From positions 118,290 to 126,897 of the forward strand of contig NVWZ01000002.1 of the NCBI GenBank assembly GCA_002746365.1: a stretch of DNA of 8,608 nucleotides, given 5' to 3'. This document shows positions 5,130-8,608 of the stretch, piece by piece. The notes below the pieces were generated by a model that was given only the letters and a program-made list of their open reading frames with translations, was not told where the DNA came from and made no database searches. The translations under genes and the position numbers were made by a program. Source of the stretch: Thiotrichaceae bacterium. GTDB taxonomy: Bacteria > Pseudomonadota > Gammaproteobacteria > SZUA-229. The stretch's first letter is position 1. Each line of letters begins with the position of its first letter.

Positions 5130-7229
5130 TTAAGCTGCCTGAGCTGTCTGCCCGCCGACTGCAGCGACAATTTTAATATTCTTACTATCGGGTACTTCGT
5201 TATAAGCCAGCACATGCAGGTTAGGTGCAAGACTTCTCAACATCCTTGCTAACGTTGATCGTATTGCGGGAGAAACCAATAAAACGGCTGCTTTGTTATC
5301 CAGCTCTTGATTCTGTACGCATACATTTAGTTCTTTAATCATCTTTTCTGCTAGTCCTGGTTCTATTCCCAAACCTATTTCAGGTGAGCTTTGTATAGAC
5401 TGTTGCAATATCTGTTCCAACTCTGGATTTAGTGTTATAACAGCCATTTCTTGCTCCAAACCGTTGATGTGTTGGTATATTTGACGAGAAAGCGCACCGC
5501 GTACAGCAGCGGTAAGCACGTCAGAGTTTTGGCTATTGACAGCTGCTTCCGCCAAAGTTTCGGCAATAGTTCGCATATCACGAATAGGGATGCCTTCAAA
5601 CAAAATGTTTTGCAATACTTTTAATACCGCACCCAGTGGCAATATCTTTGGTACTAAATCTTCAACCAGTTTGGGGGATTTCTTTGCTAACATATCAAGC
5701 AGATGTTGCACTTCTTCATGACCTAACAATTCGTGAGCATGATGCTGAAGCATATGACTCATGTGTGTTGCAATCACTGTACTGCAATCAACCACGGTGT
5801 AACCTAATGTCTGCGCTTCTTCTTTCATGGAGGTGTCGATCCACACTGCATCCAGGCCAAATGTTGGGTCTTTGGTCTGGATTCCACTTAACTCTCCAAA
5901 AACCTGCCCAGGGTTAATTGCCATATCTTTTTCAGGGTAGACTTCACCCTCACCGACAGGCACACCCATTAATATGATGCGATAACTATTAGGTGTTAAA
6001 TCCAGATTATCTCTGATATGAACCGCCTGAATAAGAAATCCCAGATCTTGTGAAAGTTTCTTACGTACACCTTTAATACGCGACATCATCTGGCCGCCCT
6101 GATTCTTGTCGACCATGGGAATCAGGCGGTAACCAACTTCTAAACCGATGACATCAACAACAGGAACATCATCCCAGCTTAAATCTTTAAATTGTGGTTC
6201 CTCATCAGTTTCGACTTCTTCTGGAATAACAACCTGCTGGCTCTTCTCAATTTTTTTCTGAATGCTATATGCGATTGCTGCGCAAACAATGCCCAGGGTA
6301 ATAAATACAAAATGAGGCATGCCCGGCACTATTCCCAAACCACCTAAAATTGCAGCCGCTATAGCTATCGGTTTTGGCCTGTCAAACAACTGACCAATTA
6401 CCTGCTGCCCCATATCTTTAGCAGCTGAGGCTCGTGTCACAGCAATTGCCGCTGCAGTCGACAATATTAAAGAAGGAATCTGTGCAACCAAACCATCACC
6501 GATGGTCAATAAGGTATAGTATTCAGCAGCCTGAGAAAAAGTTAGGCCATGCTGAATCATGCCGATTCCCAGACCAAATATCAGATTAATAAACAAGATG
6601 AGAATAGCGGCAATGGCATCACCGCGGATAAACTTACTTGCGCCGTCCATGGAACCATAAAAGTCCGCTTCACCGGAAATTTCTTGCCGTCTTTCTCGTG
6701 CCTGATCCTGATCGATTAAACCTGAATTTAAATCAGCATCAACTGCCATTTGTTTTCCAGGCATCGCATCCAGAGTAAAACGTGCATTTACTTCTGATAT
6801 TCTTCCTGCACCTTTTGTAACCACTACAAAATTGATAATTGTTAATACAGAGAAAACAACGATACCGACCGCATAGCTACCACCGACAACAAATTCCCCA
6901 AAGGACTTAATTACATTTCCGGCTGCGCCTGTACCAGTATGACCATCCAGTAATACCACACGAGTCGATGCCACATTAAGTGCTAACCGTAGTAATGTGG
7001 CAGCAAGTAAAACCGTAGGAAAAACGCTGAAGTCCAGTGGGCGTATGGTATAAATAACAACGAGTAATACGACCAGTGATAAAGCGATGTTAAAGGTAAA
7101 GAACAGATCCAGCATAATAGGAGGCAAAGGTAAAACCATCATCGCCAACATGGCAACCAATAAGAACGGTATACCTAAACCACTTAATGTGAACTTAAAA
7201 TTGCCTTGTTGCGCTGTACCTTCAATCAT
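5130..7229 (-). CDS. flhA: Flagellar export gate protein FlhA
   Basis: The protein is 699 residues, the usual family length. FlhA is the large ring-forming component of the flagellar type III export gate. It couples proton flow to secretion and docks chaperone-substrate complexes. The N-terminal half has about eight hydrophobic segments (roughly 18-38, 41-61, 67-83, 115-137, 203-224, 243-263, 285-303, 305-323). The FHIPEP signature lies in the loop at about 143-166 (ISEVNARFTLDAMPGKQ, then the DADL stretch). FIRGDAIA (200-207) contains the conserved Asp linked to proton use. A charged linker (about 324-350) joins the cytoplasmic domain (about 350-699), with the conserved EVGYRLIP. The start at 7229 has TAAGG nine bases upstream and lies 14 bp after flhB. 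The 43-residue ORF begins two bases after its stop. No truncation or frameshift was seen. Confidence 0.98.
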   Translation of the reverse strand: MIEGTAQQGNFKFTLSGLGIPFLLVAMLAMMVLPLPPIMLDLFFTFNIALSLVVLLVVIYTIRPLDFSVFPTVLLAATLLRLALNVASTRVVLLDGHTGTGAAGNVIKSFGEFVVGGSYAVGIVVFSVLTIINFVVVTKGAGRISEVNARFTLDAMPGKQMAVDADLNSGLIDQDQARERRQEISGEADFYGSMDGASKFIRGDAIAAILILFINLIFGLGIGMIQHGLTFSQAAEYYTLLTIGDGLVAQIPSLILSTAAAIAVTRASAAKDMGQQVIGQLFDRPKPIAIAAAILGGLGIVPGMPHFVFITLGIVCAAIAYSIQKKIEKSQQVVIPEEVETDEEPQFKDLSWDDVPVVDVIGLEVGYRLIPMVDKNQGGQMMSRIKGVRKKLSQDLGFLIQAVHIRDNLDLTPNSYRIILMGVPVGEGEVYPEKDMAINPGQVFGELSGIQTKDPTFGLDAVWIDTSMKEEAQTLGYTVVDCSTVIATHMSHMLQHHAHELLGHEEVQHLLDMLAKKSPKLVEDLVPKILPLGAVLKVLQNILFEGIPIRDMRTIAETLAEAAVNSQNSDVLTAAVRGALSRQIYQHINGLEQEMAVITLNPELEQILQQSIQSSPEIGLGIEPGLAEKMIKELNVCVQNQELDNKAAVLLVSPAIRSTLARMLRSLAPNLHVLAYNEVPDSKNIKIVAAVGGQTAQAA

Positions 7230-7238
7230 TTTTAGTTA

Positions 7239-7243
7239 CCTTA
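7239..7243 (-). promoter_or_regulatory. Shine-Dalgarno of flhA
   Basis: The minus strand reads TAAGG nine bases before the flhA ATG, within the 14-bp gap after flhB. It is moderate in strength and consistent with coupling to flhB. Confidence 0.5.
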
Positions 7244-8404
7244 TTAATGTATGCTATCTTCGTCATCGGGTTTTAAAACATCACGTAATTCTTCTGGTAT
7301 CGGAAAGTCATTCGGACTATCCGGTGGGATATCACCGTTGTTTAAAGAAACTTTAAGTTGAAAAACATAAGACAGAACGGTTGCCACTGCCACATACAAA
7401 CCACCGGGAATTTCCTGATCTATTTCAGTACTGGCAAAAATAGCGCGCGCTAACGGAGGTGCAGAAACTATCGTGACATTATTTTGTTCCGCTACTGTAC
7501 GAATTTGATAGGCGATAAAATCTGCTCCTTTTGCTACAACAACTGGTGCTTTCATATCAAATTGATCGTATTTTAAGGCAACAGCATAATGTGTCGGGTT
7601 GGTAATAATGACATCCGCATCAGGTACCGATTCCATCATCCTACGTTGAGATAGTTCTTGTTGTAACGCTCGAATACGACCTTTTACTTCAGGACGACCG
7701 TCTGTGTCTTTGTTCTCATCTTTCACTTCCTGCTTGGTCATCTTTAGTTCTTTATTGTGTTGCCATAACTGGAATGGCGCGTCGAGTGCAGCAATAATAA
7801 TTAATACACTACTACTCGCCAAAAATGTCCAACCACAAAGACTGGCTACATGAGCCAAAGCAACCTGTACAGATTGATCACCTAATGTAATCAATTCATC
7901 TATTAGCGACCAGATAATGTAACCAGAAACAGCTGCCACCAGTAAAAACTTTGCCAGCACTTTTACCAGTTCAACCAGTCCTTTTAATGCAAAAACTCTT
8001 CCTAAGCCTTTAATCGGGTCAAGTTTTTCTAATTTAAAACTAATGGCTTTTAAACTAAATGACCAACCACCCAGGCCTAACGGTGTCAGCATAGTAACCA
8101 CAACCAGTAATACAAAAAGTGGCGTGAAAAGTAGCAAACAATCTAAAGCCGTTTCACCAAGAATACGAACAATGCCGTCTGCATTGATCTCCTGAGCATT
8201 TTTAAGTGAAAGCCCTTTCTTTAAAACTTCACTCAACCCTAACAACATGCTCTCACCCATTAATAGGAACCCCCCTGCGGATGCCATTAACAGTGTCATG
8301 CTATTTAATTCTTTCGAACGAGGTACCTGGCCTTTGTCGCGACTTTCGAGTAATTTTTTAGGCGTCGCCTGTTCGGTACGTTCTTGTCCGGTATCCTTTG
8401 ACAT
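7244..8404 (-). CDS. flhB: Flagellar export switch protein FlhB
   Basis: The protein is 386 residues, normal length. FlhB sits in the inner-membrane export gate and switches secretion from rod/hook proteins to filament proteins after self-cleavage. A charged cytoplasmic N-terminus (ERTEQATPKKLLESRDKGQV, residues 8-27) is the usual opening. Four hydrophobic segments follow at about 36-57, 88-110, 143-165 and 184-206. A charged linker (about 215-260) leads to the cleavage motif NPTH at 269-272, the same numbering as Salmonella FlhB, where cleavage falls between Asn269 and Pro270. The C-terminal domain continues with HYAVALKYD and ADFIAYQIR. An acidic, proline-containing tail (about 355-386) is also usual. 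The start is 12 bp after fliR. I see no good Shine-Dalgarno there, so translation may be coupled to fliR. Confidence 0.98.
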   Translation of the reverse strand: MSKDTGQERTEQATPKKLLESRDKGQVPRSKELNSMTLLMASAGGFLLMGESMLLGLSEVLKKGLSLKNAQEINADGIVRILGETALDCLLLFTPLFVLLVVVTMLTPLGLGGWSFSLKAISFKLEKLDPIKGLGRVFALKGLVELVKVLAKFLLVAAVSGYIIWSLIDELITLGDQSVQVALAHVASLCGWTFLASSSVLIIIAALDAPFQLWQHNKELKMTKQEVKDENKDTDGRPEVKGRIRALQQELSQRRMMESVPDADVIITNPTHYAVALKYDQFDMKAPVVVAKGADFIAYQIRTVAEQNNVTIVSAPPLARAIFASTEIDQEIPGGLYVAVATVLSYVFQLKVSLNNGDIPPDSPNDFPIPEELRDVLKPDDEDSIH

Positions 8405-8416
8405 AACAAATTCGTT

Positions 8417-8608
8417 TTAAGCCGTAGCCAAAAAATTATTGATGAGCTCGGTAGCCTGCATCATTAATCGAGAGAGGTGAGAAGTAATAGTGGGCAAAGT
8501 TAAAATAATAAATGAAAGGCCGACCATAATCATAACTGGGAAGCCAACGGCAAATATATTGAGTTGAGGCGCTGCACGAGTGGTCACACCAAATGCAAGA
8601 TTGACTAG
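8417..8608 (-). CDS. fliR: Flagellar export gate protein FliR, C-terminal part (truncated by window edge)
   Basis: The minus-strand frame is open from the window edge to TAA at 8417-8419 and gives the last 63 residues. The stretch TTRAAPQLNIFAVGFPV is the conserved motif near the FliR C-terminus. A hydrophobic segment (about 22-42) and an amphipathic C-terminal helix (about 43-60) follow. FliR, with FliP and FliQ, forms the export channel complex that FlhB wraps around. Its place directly before flhB, 12 bp away, matches the standard gene order. About three quarters of the gene lies beyond the window. Confidence 0.95.
   Translation of the reverse strand, partial: LVNLAFGVTTRAAPQLNIFAVGFPVMIMVGLSFIILTLPTITSHLSRLMMQATELINNFLATA

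Noticed and set aside
5536..5917. Two overlapping plus-strand frames
   Set aside because: They are antisense to the conserved FlhA cytoplasmic domain and have no family resemblance.
7087..7356. 89-codon plus-strand open frame across the flhB/flhA junction
   Set aside because: It is antisense to two well-supported genes, and its residues mirror their membrane-segment codons.

Overview
The window looks like the end of a polar-flagellum gene cluster from an AT-rich gammaproteobacterium (about 40% GC by eye). The genus cannot be fixed from this sequence. The order fliR-flhB-flhA-flhF-flhG-fliA, followed by a cheY-like remnant, is the usual gammaproteobacterial arrangement. FlhF plus FlhG points to polar, number-controlled flagella.

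Right to centre (8608 down to 1968, all minus strand): the C-terminal 63 residues of FliR, then flhB, flhA, a 43-residue single-span membrane ORF that is easy to miss, flhF, flhG and fliA. Gaps are tiny or negative: 12 nt fliR/flhB, 14 nt flhB/flhA, 2 nt flhA/orf43, 40 nt orf43/flhF, a 14-nt overlap flhF/flhG, and a 4-nt ATGA overlap flhG/fliA. This is probably one transcript whose promoter lies outside the window. FliR, FlhB and FlhA form the export gate. FlhF (SRP-type GTPase) and FlhG (MinD-type ATPase) set flagellar position and number. FliA is sigma-28 for late flagellar genes. Shine-Dalgarno placement and family N-termini move the starts of flhF, flhG and fliA inward from the longest open frames.

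Centre-left (1967 down to 1284): a 684-bp gap with no convincing full-length gene. Directly after fliA, where cheY normally stands, is a decayed cheY. It keeps the first ~28 codons, then has an in-frame stop, a one-base shift and loss of all recognisable similarity. Next comes a 51-codon plus-strand ORF with a good ribosome binding site, then a 62-codon minus-strand fragment with no start codon that ends just before the next gene. The region looks like a rearrangement or decay junction.

Left end (1283 to 1): a minus-strand gene for a putative lipoprotein of unknown function (277 aa). Convergent with it is the 3' part of a plus-strand OmpR/PhoB-type response regulator cut by the window edge. 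These two genes show no sequence link to the flagellum.

No tRNA, rRNA, CRISPR array or complete insertion sequence was seen.
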